Source: Halorientalis pallida
GTDB lineage: Archaea; Halobacteriota; Halobacteria; Halobacteriales; Haloarculaceae
NCBI RefSeq assembly: GCF_004118325.1
Contig: NZ_RDFA01000002.1
Location: 253,001-317,000, forward strand
DNA: 64,000 nucleotides
Direction of reading: 5' to 3'
Part shown: positions 39,421-47,984 of the stretch, piece after piece
How the letters are laid out: each line of letters opens with the position of its first letter
Numbering within the stretch: the first letter of the stretch is position 1
Made by a program: the position numbers and the translations under genes
Notes under the pieces: generated by a model
What the model was told of the DNA's origin: nothing
Database searches by the model: none
Seen by the model: the letters and a program-made list of their open reading frames with translations, nothing else

Positions 39421-40656
39421 ATGACGAGACGGCTACGGAGACGTGAGGTACTCGGAGGAATCGCAGGGGCCGGTGCCGCCGGCCTGGCTGGGTGTACAGG
39501 CGGCAACGGCGGTGGGAGCGGCCGCACGATCAAGATGGGCCTGTTGATGGGCGTCACCGGCGGGCTGAGCGACCTGGGGCCGCCGATCCGCAACGCGGCC
39601 CAGCTGGTGCCCCAGCAGGTCAACGACGCCGACTCGGACTTCGAGGTCGACGTGCAGTTCGAGGACACTGCCACGGCGGCGAGTCAGGGCGTCAGCGGTG
39701 GGAACGCGCTCGTCAACGGCGGCTACCCGATGATCTGCGGGGCGCTCAGCTCCGAGGTCAGCCTGCAGGTGGCGAACCAGGTCGCGATCCCCAACGGCGT
39801 GACGATGTGTTCGCCGGCGAGCACTGCGCCGGACTTCACCACACTGGACGACAACGACTACTTCTTCCGGACGCCGCCGACCGACGCCCTCCAGGGGCAG
39901 GTGCTGGCCCAGATCGCCTCGGAGCGGCAGGGCCACAGCAGCGCGGCGACGCTGTATCTCAACAACGCGTACGGGAACGGCCTCTCGGCCGGGTTCGCCG
40001 ACGCCTTCGAGAACGAGTACGGCGGAAGCGTCACCGCGTCGGTGTCGTTCTCGGAGGGGCAGAACTCCTACAGTTCGCAGTTGAGCCAGGCGCTGGGCGA
40101 CGATCCCGACGTGCTGGTGGTCGTCGGCTATCCCGGGAGCGGCGTCACGATCTTCCGGGACTACTACAACGACTACGGCGCCGACCGGGACATCCTCGTC
40201 TCGGACGGGCTCCAGTCGGCCGATCTCCCGGGCAACGTCGGGCGGAGCATGCGCAACGTCACCGGGACCGCGCCGCTCGGCGAGGGCCCCGGTGTCGACT
40301 TCTTCTCCGAGCAGTTCCAGAACACCTACGACTCGGACCCGGCGGGACAGCCGTTCACGCGGCAGTCCTACGACGCCGCGGCCGTGCTGGTGCTGGCCAA
40401 CGCCGCCGCCGGCGAGAACTCGGGCGCTGCGGTCCGGGACAACGTGCGCACGGTCGCACAGGGCGACGGGGAGGAGATCACGCCGAGCAACCTCGTCGAC
40501 GGGATCGAGATGGCCGCCAGCGGCGACGCCATCAACTACCAGGGCGTCTCCGGGCCGGTGGCGTTCGACGACAACGGTGACCTGGCGGCGGCCACCTACG
40601 AGTACTTCGAGTTCACCGACTCCGGCGTGGAGACGGTCGAGACGATCACGCCCTGA
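39421..40656 (+). CDS. Branched-chain amino acid ABC transporter, substrate-binding lipoprotein
   Basis: A 411-residue periplasmic-binding-type protein (Peripla_BP_6, LivJ class). The twin-Arg signal (TRRLRRREVLGGIAGAGAAG) ends in a lipobox LAGC near residue 22. Mature parts match the family: IKMGLLMGVTGGLSDLGPPIRNAAQL, YPMICGALSSEVSLQVANQ, the PPTDALQGQVLAQIA segment and RQSYDAAAVLVLANAA. It would capture branched-chain or other hydrophobic amino acids and deliver them to the LivHMGF complex encoded convergently 1 base away. It has its own strong promoter, allowing excess binding protein. Confidence 0.93.
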   Translation: MTRRLRRREVLGGIAGAGAAGLAGCTGGNGGGSGRTIKMGLLMGVTGGLSDLGPPIRNAAQLVPQQVNDADSDFEVDVQFEDTATAASQGVSGGNALVNGGYPMICGALSSEVSLQVANQVAIPNGVTMCSPASTAPDFTTLDDNDYFFRTPPTDALQGQVLAQIASERQGHSSAATLYLNNAYGNGLSAGFADAFENEYGGSVTASVSFSEGQNSYSSQLSQALGDDPDVLVVVGYPGSGVTIFRDYYNDYGADRDILVSDGLQSADLPGNVGRSMRNVTGTAPLGEGPGVDFFSEQFQNTYDSDPAGQPFTRQSYDAAAVLVLANAAAGENSGAAVRDNVRTVAQGDGEEITPSNLVDGIEMAASGDAINYQGVSGPVAFDDNGDLAAATYEYFEFTDSGVETVETITP

Positions 40657-41361
40657 CTACCCGCCGAGGAAGTCAGCACGGACCTGCTCGTCGTCGAGCA
40701 GGGCCCTGCCGGTGTCCTCGTGGCGATTCTGTCCCTGCACCAGGACGTACCCGCGATCACACCGACGGAGGGCCTCCTTCGCGTTCTGCTCGACGATCAG
40801 CACGGCAGTGCCCGCCTCGTTGATCTCGTCGATCCGGTCGAACATCTCCTCGACCAGATCCGGAGCCAGTCCCGCGCTGGGTTCGTCGAGCAAGAGCAGG
40901 TCGGGGTCGAGCATCAGCGCCCGCCCCATGGCGAGCATCTGTTGCTGGCCACCCGAGAGCGACCCGGCCCGCTGGCCCTGGCGCTCTTCGAGGATAGGGA
41001 AGCGCTCGAACACCGCCTCGACCCGTGGTTCGGGGACGCCGTCCAGCGTGTACGCCCCCATCTCGAGGTTCTCTTTGACTGTGAGCCCCGCGAACACGTT
41101 GTCGGTCTGGGGGACGTAACTCAGCCCGCGGGTGATGATCTCGGAGGGACCCAGCCCGCTGATCTCCTCGCCGCCGAACTCGATCGAGCCCCCCATGTAG
41201 GTGGTCAGCCCGAAGACGGACTTCATAACGGTCGATTTGCCGGCCCCGTTCGGGCCGACGATGGAGACGTACTCCTCGCCGCCCACGTCCATGTCGACGC
41301 CGTCGAGGATCTGCAGGTCGCCGTACCCGGCGTCCAGATCCCGGATCTCCAGCAGCGCCAT
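40657..41361 (-). CDS. livF: Branched-chain amino acid ABC transporter ATP-binding protein LivF
   Basis: One of two ATPase subunits. The 234 residues contain Walker A GPNGAGKSTVMKS, the Q loop, the ABC signature LSGGQQQMLAMGRALM and Walker B LLLDEPSAGLAP, and the LivF-type start DLDAGYGDLQILDGV. The gene begins at the last base of the livG stop, in a row livH-livM-livG-livF read on the minus strand. The substrate-binding protein gene ends against its 3' end, convergently. Confidence 0.95.
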   Translation of the reverse strand: MALLEIRDLDAGYGDLQILDGVDMDVGGEEYVSIVGPNGAGKSTVMKSVFGLTTYMGGSIEFGGEEISGLGPSEIITRGLSYVPQTDNVFAGLTVKENLEMGAYTLDGVPEPRVEAVFERFPILEERQGQRAGSLSGGQQQMLAMGRALMLDPDLLLLDEPSAGLAPDLVEEMFDRIDEINEAGTAVLIVEQNAKEALRRCDRGYVLVQGQNRHEDTGRALLDDEQVRADFLGG

Positions 41362-42203
41362 CAGACCTCACCTCCGAGGTACGCCTCAAGCACGCGGTCG
41401 TCGTTTTTGACCTCCTCGGGCGAGCCCTCGATCAGCACCTCGCCCTGGTGGAGGACGATCACCGGCTCGCAGTGGTTCATGATGACGTCCATGTCGTGTT
41501 CGACGAGCAGGAAGGTGTACCCGTCCTCGCGCAGGGCGCGGAGCCGGTCGAGGAGTTTCTCTTCGAGCGTCGGGTTGACCCCGGCCAGTGGCTCGTCGAG
41601 CAGGATCATCTCCGGTTCGATCATCAGGACCCGGGCCAGCTCCAGGAGTTTGCGCTGGCCGCCCGAGAGGCCGCCGGCGTACTCCTCGGCGAGGTGATCG
41701 AGTTCGAGGAACTCCAGGGTCTCCCAGGCCTGCTCGCGCAGTTGCTCCTCCTGCCGGACGACCTCGCTCCGTGCGCCGGGGAGGACCGCCCGCCAGAGTT
41801 TCTCGCCGACCTGGCCGCGCGGCGCGAGCATCGCGTTCTCCAGGACCGTCATCTCGTCGAGTTCGCGGGCGATCTGGAAGGTCCGGACCAGGCCGCGGTT
41901 GGCCGCCCGGTGTGGTCGCCAGCCCGTGATGTCGGTGCCGTCGAACACCACCTGTCCGCTGTCGGGCGTCTGCACGCCCGTGACGAGGTCGAAGGTGGTG
42001 GATTTGCCCGCGCCGTTGGGGCCGATCAGGCCGGTGATCGTCCCGCGTTCGACGTCGAAGGTCGCGCCGTCGACGGCCGTGATCCCGCCGAAGGACTTCT
42101 GCAGGTCCCGGACCTGCAAGAGCGGGTCGCCGGTACTCTCGTCGGTGGCCGCGGCCGACCCGTCGGCGGCCGCGCCGTCGGTGTCGGGGGACGTGGTCGT
42201 CAT
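41361..42203 (-). CDS. livG: Branched-chain amino acid ABC transporter ATP-binding protein LivG
   Basis: 280 residues; an Ala/Asp/Ser-rich N-terminal extension of about 28 residues precedes the ATPase core with Walker A GPNGAGKSTTFDL, the LivG-type loop RTFQIARELDEMTVLENAMLA, signature LSGGQRKLLELARVLM and Walker B MILLDEPLAGVNP. The C-terminal EVKNDDRVLEAYLGGEV is typical of LivG. It overlaps livM by four bases and livF by one. A second start within the first 25 residues is possible. Confidence 0.95.
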   Translation of the reverse strand: MTTTSPDTDGAAADGSAAATDESTGDPLLQVRDLQKSFGGITAVDGATFDVERGTITGLIGPNGAGKSTTFDLVTGVQTPDSGQVVFDGTDITGWRPHRAANRGLVRTFQIARELDEMTVLENAMLAPRGQVGEKLWRAVLPGARSEVVRQEEQLREQAWETLEFLELDHLAEEYAGGLSGGQRKLLELARVLMIEPEMILLDEPLAGVNPTLEEKLLDRLRALREDGYTFLLVEHDMDVIMNHCEPVIVLHQGEVLIEGSPEEVKNDDRVLEAYLGGEV

Positions 42204-43510
42204 CGGTTCTCACCTCCCGGGCGCTCGCCGAGATCGACACTCGCGGCCGTCTCCGTCCGGTGGCCCAGCAGGCCCTCCGGCCGGTTCTGGATGAGATATA
42301 TCAGGACGATGCCGAGCAAGACGAGGCGCAACGCCGAGACGTTCACGTCCGAGAGCGTGTACGCGAGCAGCGGCGTCACGTCCAGCGACGCCAGCGGCCC
42401 GACGGCCTCGAAGATGGTGTTGGGCGTCTGACCGATGCCCACTTCGAAGTACTGCGTGACGACCCGGCGGACGAAGTTCGGCCCCTCGAACAGCAGGCTC
42501 GCGAACACCGCACCGCCCACCACGCTCCCCGTGTTGGAGCCGGCGCCGCCGATGATGAGCGCGACGAACACGTAGAAGGTCGTGATCGGGCGGAAGTCTT
42601 CCGTCGAGGCGATCCCGCCGATCCGCCAGAGGATGGCCGCCAGCCCCATCAGCGCACAGCCGAGTGCGAACACCTTCACCTTGAACAGGCGGGTGTCCTT
42701 CCCGAGTGCGCCGGCGACGGTCTCGTCCTCGCGGATGGCTTTCAGCACGCGCCCGAACGGCGAGTTGCCGACCCGGCGCAACAGGACGTACACGCCCGCG
42801 ACGAACAGCAGGAGGACGAGAGCGTACGCCGTCCCTTCGACGACCGGGGCGCGAACACCCAGCCCCTCGAAGGCCCCGAACACCGCCTCGCCGAAGGCCG
42901 ACGGCGGCGACGTGACCTCCTGAGGGTTCTCGTAGAACAGGATCCGGATCGGGTTGGTGGGGAGTGACATCCCCGTCGAGCCGCCGGTCCCGAGCGCCAC
43001 ACCGCCGACCGAGAACGTCTCGAACACCGGCGAGCGATAGGTCAGTCGGACGATCTCGGAGAAGGCGAGCGTGACGATCGCCAGATAGTCACCGCGCAGG
43101 CGCAGGGCCGGCAGCGACGCGACGGCCCCGACCAGTGCGGCAGCGACGACGCCCCCGGCGATCCCGATGGGGAGGGGAAGACCCAGCCCCGGCGGGTTGG
43201 TGGTCGGTGCGGTGCTGAGCATCCCCATCGTGTAGACACCGACGGCCATGAACCCGGCGACGCCGAGGTTGAACAGCCCGGTGTACCCCCACTGGAGGTT
43301 CAGCGCCAGCACGAGCATCGCGTAGATCGCCGAGAGGAACGTGATGCGGCGGAGCGTGTTGACGATCCCACCGAGATCGTATCCCAGCACGAGCGAGACG
43401 CCGGTAAAGAGCGCGTACAGCCCGGCGGCGAGTGCCAGCAGGAGTGCGGCGTCGCTCCGGCCGTCGAACCACTCGGAGACGGCGGCTGCGCGGTCGCCGA
43501 GCGCGCTCAT
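42200..43510 (-). CDS. livM: Branched-chain amino acid ABC transporter permease LivM
   Basis: 436 residues with about nine to ten hydrophobic segments. The family motif LNLQWGYTGLFNLGVAGFMAVGVYTMGML and RLRGDYLAIVTLAFSEIVRL are present, and the conserved cytoplasmic loop ARVLKAIREDE appears as FGRVLKAIREDETVAGALGKD. The ATG at 43510 overlaps the livH stop. The C-terminal stretch is long, ending VDLGERPGGENR. It forms the membrane channel with LivH. Confidence 0.94.
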   Translation of the reverse strand: MSALGDRAAAVSEWFDGRSDAALLLALAAGLYALFTGVSLVLGYDLGGIVNTLRRITFLSAIYAMLVLALNLQWGYTGLFNLGVAGFMAVGVYTMGMLSTAPTTNPPGLGLPLPIGIAGGVVAAALVGAVASLPALRLRGDYLAIVTLAFSEIVRLTYRSPVFETFSVGGVALGTGGSTGMSLPTNPIRILFYENPQEVTSPPSAFGEAVFGAFEGLGVRAPVVEGTAYALVLLLFVAGVYVLLRRVGNSPFGRVLKAIREDETVAGALGKDTRLFKVKVFALGCALMGLAAILWRIGGIASTEDFRPITTFYVFVALIIGGAGSNTGSVVGGAVFASLLFEGPNFVRRVVTQYFEVGIGQTPNTIFEAVGPLASLDVTPLLAYTLSDVNVSALRLVLLGIVLIYLIQNRPEGLLGHRTETAASVDLGERPGGENR

Positions 43511-44607
43511 ACGGTCGTCACCCCCCCGAGCAGGCCCTTCGGCCGCACCAGCAACATGACGATCATCACGACGAACGCCGCCGCGATGATGAAGCTCTCG
43601 GGGAGCCACACGAGCGAGAGCCGACTCGCGAGCCCGATGACGAGCCCGCCGACCATCGCGCCGTAGACGGAACCGATTCCACCGAGGATGACCGCCGCGA
43701 ACACGAGCAAGAGCAGTTGCCAGCCGAAGCTCATCGTGAGCGCCCCTCGTTCGAGCGCGATCAGGAACCCGGCCGCGCCAGTCAGCCCGGCACCGAGCAA
43801 CCAGGTGGTTCGGATCACACGCTCGGTCGGGATACCACTGACCTGCGCGAGGTCCTCGTTGTCAGCCATGGCGCGCATGGCGGTGCCGAACGTGGTGTAC
43901 CGCAGGAGGACGTGCGTCCCGAGCATCAGCGCGACCGCCAGCACGGCCAGCGTGGCCTCGTGTGCGGTGACCGTCACCGTCCCGCTCCCGACCGCGAGCG
44001 TCCACGAGGGCGTGGCCTGCCCCGCGGTCAGCCCGCGGGGGCCGGTCCGGAGCGTGAACACCAGCAGGTAGCGGACCGCGAGCGCGACCCCGACGCTCGC
44101 GATCAGCAGGGCGATCCCGCGCTGGCCGCGCATCGGTCGGAAGACGATCCGGTCGATCAGGAGCGCGAGCCCGGCCGTCACCACCACCGAGACGAGCAAT
44201 CCGAGGGTGATGGCGACCGGTGCGGTCGTGACGCTGATTCCGAGCGTCCGGGACGACGCCGTCAACAGCGCGAGCGATTCCAGTTCGGTCGACCCCAGCC
44301 CGGTGACGAGGAACGCGGTGATCCACCCGACCACCCCGCCGACGGTGATGTAGTCGCCGTGCGCGAAATTGGCGAAATTGAGGATGCTGTAGGTCATCGC
44401 CAGCCCGATGCCTGCGAGGCCGAGCGACAGTCCGAGCACCGTCCCGTCCTTGAGGAATCCCGCGAGGCTCGCCGTCGTGAGCGCGCCCGTCCCGAGTTTG
44501 CGGAGCAAATCCGCAAAGAGGAGCGCGACGAAGAGCCCGAAAGCGACGACGACCGGTCGTCCGCGGACGAACGCGACGACGGTGTTTGTATCCGTATTTG
44601 TGGCCAT
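43507..44607 (-). CDS. livH: Branched-chain amino acid ABC transporter permease LivH
   Basis: 366 residues with eight or so helices; LivH features are GLGLAMTYSILNFANFAHGDYITVGG-like (AGIGLAMTYSILNFANFAHG), the FGTAMRAMADNEDLAQVSGIP loop and FAAVILGGIGSVYGAMVGGLVIG. I take the ATG at 44607 (MATNTDTNTVV) because a TATA-like TTTTATATC on the minus strand (44627-44635) lies about 25 bases upstream; longer in-frame sequence upstream is not protein-like. First gene of the livHMGF operon, divergent from the chemotaxis transducer. Confidence 0.94.
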   Translation of the reverse strand: MATNTDTNTVVAFVRGRPVVVAFGLFVALLFADLLRKLGTGALTTASLAGFLKDGTVLGLSLGLAGIGLAMTYSILNFANFAHGDYITVGGVVGWITAFLVTGLGSTELESLALLTASSRTLGISVTTAPVAITLGLLVSVVVTAGLALLIDRIVFRPMRGQRGIALLIASVGVALAVRYLLVFTLRTGPRGLTAGQATPSWTLAVGSGTVTVTAHEATLAVLAVALMLGTHVLLRYTTFGTAMRAMADNEDLAQVSGIPTERVIRTTWLLGAGLTGAAGFLIALERGALTMSFGWQLLLLVFAAVILGGIGSVYGAMVGGLVIGLASRLSLVWLPESFIIAAAFVVMIVMLLVRPKGLLGGVTTV

Positions 44608-44626
44608 ACTGTCGCATACGAGGCGA

Positions 44627-44635
44627 GATATAAAA
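44627..44635 (-). promoter_or_regulatory. Promoter of livHMGF
   Basis: TTTTATATC on the minus strand, centred 24-25 bases before the livH ATG, fits a leaderless start. In the same 185-base divergent region an inverted repeat AGTTAT/ATAACT (44724-44729 and 44738-44743) could serve either livH or the transducer gene. Confidence 0.65.
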
Positions 44636-44792
44636 CGTTCACAGAATCTCGCAGGCTCTCGACGCCGGACGTCGGCCCCGGTCCCCGACTGCTGACATCC
44701 CGATATTGTGACATCACGACCACAGTTATTCTGAGTGATAACTGGCTCGCCATTCATAAGGAGAAGAAGAGCGGATATTCGATACTTGATTC

Positions 44793-46742
44793 ATGTCAGG
44801 TGATAGGTTGCGGCGATTGCTCGGTCGTACCGACCTCACTGGGTCGACGGGCGACGGGTCCACGTTTCGGCAGCGGTACGTGTCGACACTGTCGGATCGA
44901 CTCGCACAGGAGTCGACGACGGGATCGGATCTCGGCGGTGTGTTGGCCGCACCGTCCGAGGCGGACCCGGCGGAACTCGCGGACGCCTACGACGCCGCAG
45001 CGACCGGCGACGTCGTCGCGGATCACAGTGTCGCGGTCGACACGGCGGTGACGGCGGCGTTCGCGGAACTCAGAGCCGAGCTGGAGGACGAGGCGGCCAT
45101 CGACCGCGTGGAAGCGTCGCTGTCGGACACACTGGACGGCTTGTTCGAATCGCTCGAGACGGGCGTCGACGTGGCCGGACCGGTGACCGCGGCCGACGGC
45201 GGGACCACACCGGCCGACGGCGAGGCGAGCCTCGACGCGGAGACAGGGACGACGGGTTCGGACGCCGCGGCGGAACCGCCGGTCCCGCTGGCCGCGCGGG
45301 AACTGTTCGATCACGTCGGGACCTGTCTGTTCGTGCTGGACGAGACGGGCGACGTGGTCGTCTGGAACCGCGGGGCCGAGGAGTTGACCGGCGTCCCCGC
45401 CCGAGAAGCCTACGAGGCCGACATGGCGAGCGAGGCGTTCTACCACGACGGCCGGCGGGCCAAGACCCTCGCGGACAAGGTCCTCGACGCGCCCGAGTCG
45501 GCCGACGAAGTCTACGACGTGCCCCGGGTCGACGACTACGAGTTCCCGCTGTACCGCGACCGGAGTACGATGACCGACGCGGACGGTGCGGAGCGACACA
45601 TCTCGTTCAGCGCCGCGCCGCTGTACGAGGACAGCGAGGGACAGGGTCCCTCTGACAGCCGGACGCAGTCCGGCGACGGCGACCTCGTGGGCGTCGTGGA
45701 GATGGTCCAGGATCGGACGGCCGATACCGTTCGGCGCGAGCGGACGACCGACCTGCTGGTCGAACTGCAGTCGACCATCGAGGCGATTCAGGGCGGCGAC
45801 TACGACGCTCGCGCCGCCTTCGAACACGAGGGTGTCGTCGACGGGGAACTACTGTCGGTCGTCGACGCGCTCAACGATATGGCCGAGCAGTTCCAGTCGC
45901 TGGCCGGCAGCGTCGCCAACGACGTCGAGGAGCTCCGCGAGGAGGCCGAGACGGTGACCGACCGGTCGACCGACATCACGACCGCTGCCGCCGACCAGAG
46001 CGAGACGATGACGCAACTGGCGAGCGAGATCTCGAACCTCTCGGCCAGCGTCGAAGAGGTCGCCGCCAGCGCCTCGCAGGTCGACGCCACGAGTTCCGAG
46101 GCCGAGGAGATCGCCCGCGAGGGGCAGGCGTCGGCCCAGGAGGCCGTCTCCTTACTGGAGGAGGTCGAAGACTCGGCCGACGACGTCGCCGACGACGTCG
46201 ACCACCTCCAGGACCGGATCACCGAGATCAACGATATCGTCGAAGTCATCAACGACATCGCCGACCAGACGAACATCCTGGCGCTGAACGCCTCCATCGA
46301 GGCCGCCCGCGCCGGTGAAGCGGGCGAAGGGTTCGCCGTCGTCGCCGACGAGGTGAAACAGCTGGCCGAGGAGTCCCAGCAAAACGCCGCGGAGATCGAA
46401 CAGCTCATCGACGGGATCCAGGCCGACACCGACGAGACGGTCGCGAACCTGACGTCGACGACCGAGCGGATCAGCGAAGTGAACGGCCAGGTCGAGGACG
46501 CGATGGCTCGGCTAGAAGACATCGTCCAGGCGATCAGCGAGGCCTCACAGGGGATCCAGGAGGTGGCCGACGCCACCGACGACCAGGCCGCCTCGACCGA
46601 GGAGGTCGCCAGCATGATCGACGAAGCCGTCGATCAGGCCGACGAGATCGCGGCCGACATCGAGACCATCGCCACGGCCAACCGCGAACAGATGGAACGG
46701 GCCCGCGAGATCCGCGAGAGCGTCGAAAAACAGCGGTTCTGA
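44793..46742 (+). CDS. Soluble PAS-containing methyl-accepting chemotaxis transducer
   Basis: 649 residues without transmembrane segments. Residues about 1-115 form an alpha-helical region, about 165-310 a PAS domain (FDHVGTCLFVLDETGDVVVWNRGAEELTG), then coiled coil and the signalling hairpin DQTNILALNASIEAARAGEAG with VVADEVKQLAEESQQNAAEIEQLI. It relays an internal signal to CheA/CheW. In the PAS domain an extra SEGQGPSDSRTQSGDG (about residues 281-296) is coded by a two-hairpin element also found in the CBS-MaoC gene. It is divergent from livH, but lacking an external domain it is unlikely to read the binding protein directly. Confidence 0.92.
   Translation: MSGDRLRRLLGRTDLTGSTGDGSTFRQRYVSTLSDRLAQESTTGSDLGGVLAAPSEADPAELADAYDAAATGDVVADHSVAVDTAVTAAFAELRAELEDEAAIDRVEASLSDTLDGLFESLETGVDVAGPVTAADGGTTPADGEASLDAETGTTGSDAAAEPPVPLAARELFDHVGTCLFVLDETGDVVVWNRGAEELTGVPAREAYEADMASEAFYHDGRRAKTLADKVLDAPESADEVYDVPRVDDYEFPLYRDRSTMTDADGAERHISFSAAPLYEDSEGQGPSDSRTQSGDGDLVGVVEMVQDRTADTVRRERTTDLLVELQSTIEAIQGGDYDARAAFEHEGVVDGELLSVVDALNDMAEQFQSLAGSVANDVEELREEAETVTDRSTDITTAAADQSETMTQLASEISNLSASVEEVAASASQVDATSSEAEEIAREGQASAQEAVSLLEEVEDSADDVADDVDHLQDRITEINDIVEVINDIADQTNILALNASIEAARAGEAGEGFAVVADEVKQLAEESQQNAAEIEQLIDGIQADTDETVANLTSTTERISEVNGQVEDAMARLEDIVQAISEASQGIQEVADATDDQAASTEEVASMIDEAVDQADEIAADIETIATANREQMERAREIRESVEKQRF
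45631..45676. repeat. In-frame two-hairpin element inside the transducer gene
   Basis: GAGGGAC AGG GTCCCTC (45636-45652), spacer TGACAG, CCGGAC GCA GTCCGG (45659-45673), followed by CGACGGCGAC. Spacer, second hairpin and right flank are identical to the copy at 32533-32577; the first hairpin has different arms with full complementarity kept. It adds about 15-16 codons just before GDLVGVV of the PAS domain. Confidence 0.85.
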
Positions 46743-46747
46743 GCGAG

Positions 46748-47410
46748 TCAGATGTATCCCAGCGCGTCCTCGATCCGGCCCAGTTCCGGGCCCGTGGTGT
46801 CCTCGCCGACGACGTAACCGTTCTCGTTGGCGAGCAGGCCCGACCCGACGAGCGGGCCGCCGTAGTTGATCGTCCCGATGTCGGCGGGCACGTCGAGCAA
46901 GTCCTCGAGGAAGTCCAGTTCCTCGTCGGTGGTCTTGGGGTGACAGAGGACGCCGCGGTTCGTGGCGACGGCGGCGGTCCCCACCGTCCGGACGCCCGCC
47001 AGCGTGCCGCGTTCGACGGGCACGTCCAGCGCGTCTTTGACGGTCTGGACGGCCTCACGGGAGAGGTCCGGGTGGACGTACGCGCCGGCGTCGTTGGCCA
47101 GGACGACGTTACCGGCGGCGGTGATCCGGCCCGGGAGTTCCGTGACCGAGAGGGAGACGACGTCTTCGATAGTCTCGTGTTCGCGGTCGGTAGCGCGGCC
47201 GCTGACCAGCAGGCCGTTCTCGTTGCCGGTCGCCAGCGCACCGACGGTGCCCGAACCGCCGACCGTCGTCGGGACGGCCGGGACCGCGAGTTCGTCGGCG
47301 AGATCATCGCGGAGGTCGTCGTCGACGTCGGGACGGACCAGCAGACAGTCGTCGGTGGCCCGGGCGAAGACGCCGACGTACGCCGAACCGGCGAAGGCCG
47401 CGCGGAGCAA
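46748..47410 (-). CDS. eif6: Translation initiation factor aIF6
   Basis: A 220-residue anti-association factor that binds the large ribosomal subunit through L14 and blocks premature joining with the small subunit. The five-fold repeated alpha-beta fold is visible in repeated motifs such as [38 protein letters not shown] and [16 protein letters not shown]. It follows L31e by two bases and L39e before that, a conserved archaeal gene order. In many relatives L18Ae comes next; here it is 20 kb away. The convergent transducer gene ends five bases off. Confidence 0.95.
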   Translation of the reverse strand: MLRAAFAGSAYVGVFARATDDCLLVRPDVDDDLRDDLADELAVPAVPTTVGGSGTVGALATGNENGLLVSGRATDREHETIEDVVSLSVTELPGRITAAGNVVLANDAGAYVHPDLSREAVQTVKDALDVPVERGTLAGVRTVGTAAVATNRGVLCHPKTTDEELDFLEDLLDVPADIGTINYGGPLVGSGLLANENGYVVGEDTTGPELGRIEDALGYI

Positions 47411-47412
47411 AG

Positions 47413-47688
47413 CTATGCCGTCTCTGCTTCGACGACGGCCTCGCCCTCTTCCTCGAAGCGGGCGGCCCGCACTCGTAGCTTGCTCGGGGGCTTTTTCTGA
47501 CCGCGGTCCCAGATCTCTTCGTTGATCGAGGGGTCCAGCCGAACCGCGTCACCCTCGACGCTGAAGTGCTGGGCGAGGTGTTCGCGGATCAGCGTCATCG
47601 CTTTGCCGGCGCGTTCGTGTTTCGGTTCCGCGTTCAGGTCTCGGAGCGGGACGGTGATGACCCGCTCCTCGAAATCACTCGCGCTCAT
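47413..47688 (-). CDS. rpl31e: Ribosomal protein L31e
   Basis: A 91-residue large-subunit protein near the exit tunnel. It starts [18 protein letters not shown] and contains [18 protein letters not shown] and [22 protein letters not shown], the family's most conserved segment. A short Glu/Ala tail ([13 protein letters not shown]) is typical of halophiles. Its ATG overlaps the L39e stop by one base and aIF6 follows, so all three are one transcript from the promoter before L39e. Confidence 0.97.
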   Translation of the reverse strand: MSASDFEERVITVPLRDLNAEPKHERAGKAMTLIREHLAQHFSVEGDAVRLDPSINEEIWDRGQKKPPSKLRVRAARFEEEGEAVVEAETA

Positions 47689-47840
47689 TATTCGTCGGTG
47701 TCGCTGTTACGCCAGCTACGACGCTGGGGGTTGCGCTGGACCTCGCGGTCGGTCTTGAGCATGACCCACGCCGGAATTCGGCTGTTCTGACGGTCCTTCT
47801 TTGCGAGGCGCTTTTTCTTGGCCTTCGACTTCTTACCCAT
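47688..47840 (-). CDS. rpl39e: Ribosomal protein L39e
   Basis: A 50-residue basic protein, [18 protein letters not shown] at its start and the family signature [26 protein letters not shown], located in the wall of the ribosomal exit tunnel. It is short of common length cut-offs. The ATG 47840 is 30 bases after a TATA-like AAATTTAAGC (47865-47874, minus strand) with a BRE-like GCGAAAG further upstream, so it heads the L39e-L31e-aIF6 operon with almost no leader. Confidence 0.97.
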   Translation of the reverse strand: MGKKSKAKKKRLAKKDRQNSRIPAWVMLKTDREVQRNPQRRSWRNSDTDE

Positions 47841-47864
47841 AGTGCCCGCTTCTACCCCGCCGCC

Positions 47865-47885
47865 GCTTAAATTTGTGTTCTTTCG
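47865..47885 (-). promoter_or_regulatory. Promoter of rpl39e-rpl31e-eif6
   Basis: On the minus strand CGAAAG (BRE-like) is followed by AAATTTAAGC, centred 30 bases before the L39e ATG. It is a strong haloarchaeal promoter layout for a ribosomal operon. Confidence 0.65.
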
Positions 47886-47904
47886 CACCGCACCCACCCG
47901 AGGC

Positions 47905-47980
47905 GGAAAAACGTGGGGGAAAAGGGCGCGCCCTCGCTTCGCTCGGTCGCGTGAACCGCGGCTCACTACGTTCGCCGCGG
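47905..47980. repeat. Intergenic hairpin repeat upstream of L39e
   Basis: The core GGAAAAACGTGGGGGAAAAGG (47905-47925 area) is followed by an imperfect hairpin with loop TCGCTTCGCTC and a perfect one with arms CCGCGGC/GCCGCGG (47956-47962, 47974-47980) around TCACTACGTTC. It lies just past the ZIP gene 3' end. The part order matches 851-897 and 2521-2564. Confidence 0.7.
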
Positions 47981-47984
47981 ATGC

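Noticed and set aside
26915-46747. Mobile genomic island between aIF6 and L18Ae
   Set aside because: Genes inside are common haloarchaeal chromosomal genes of similar base composition, with no integrase, transposase or terminal repeats seen.
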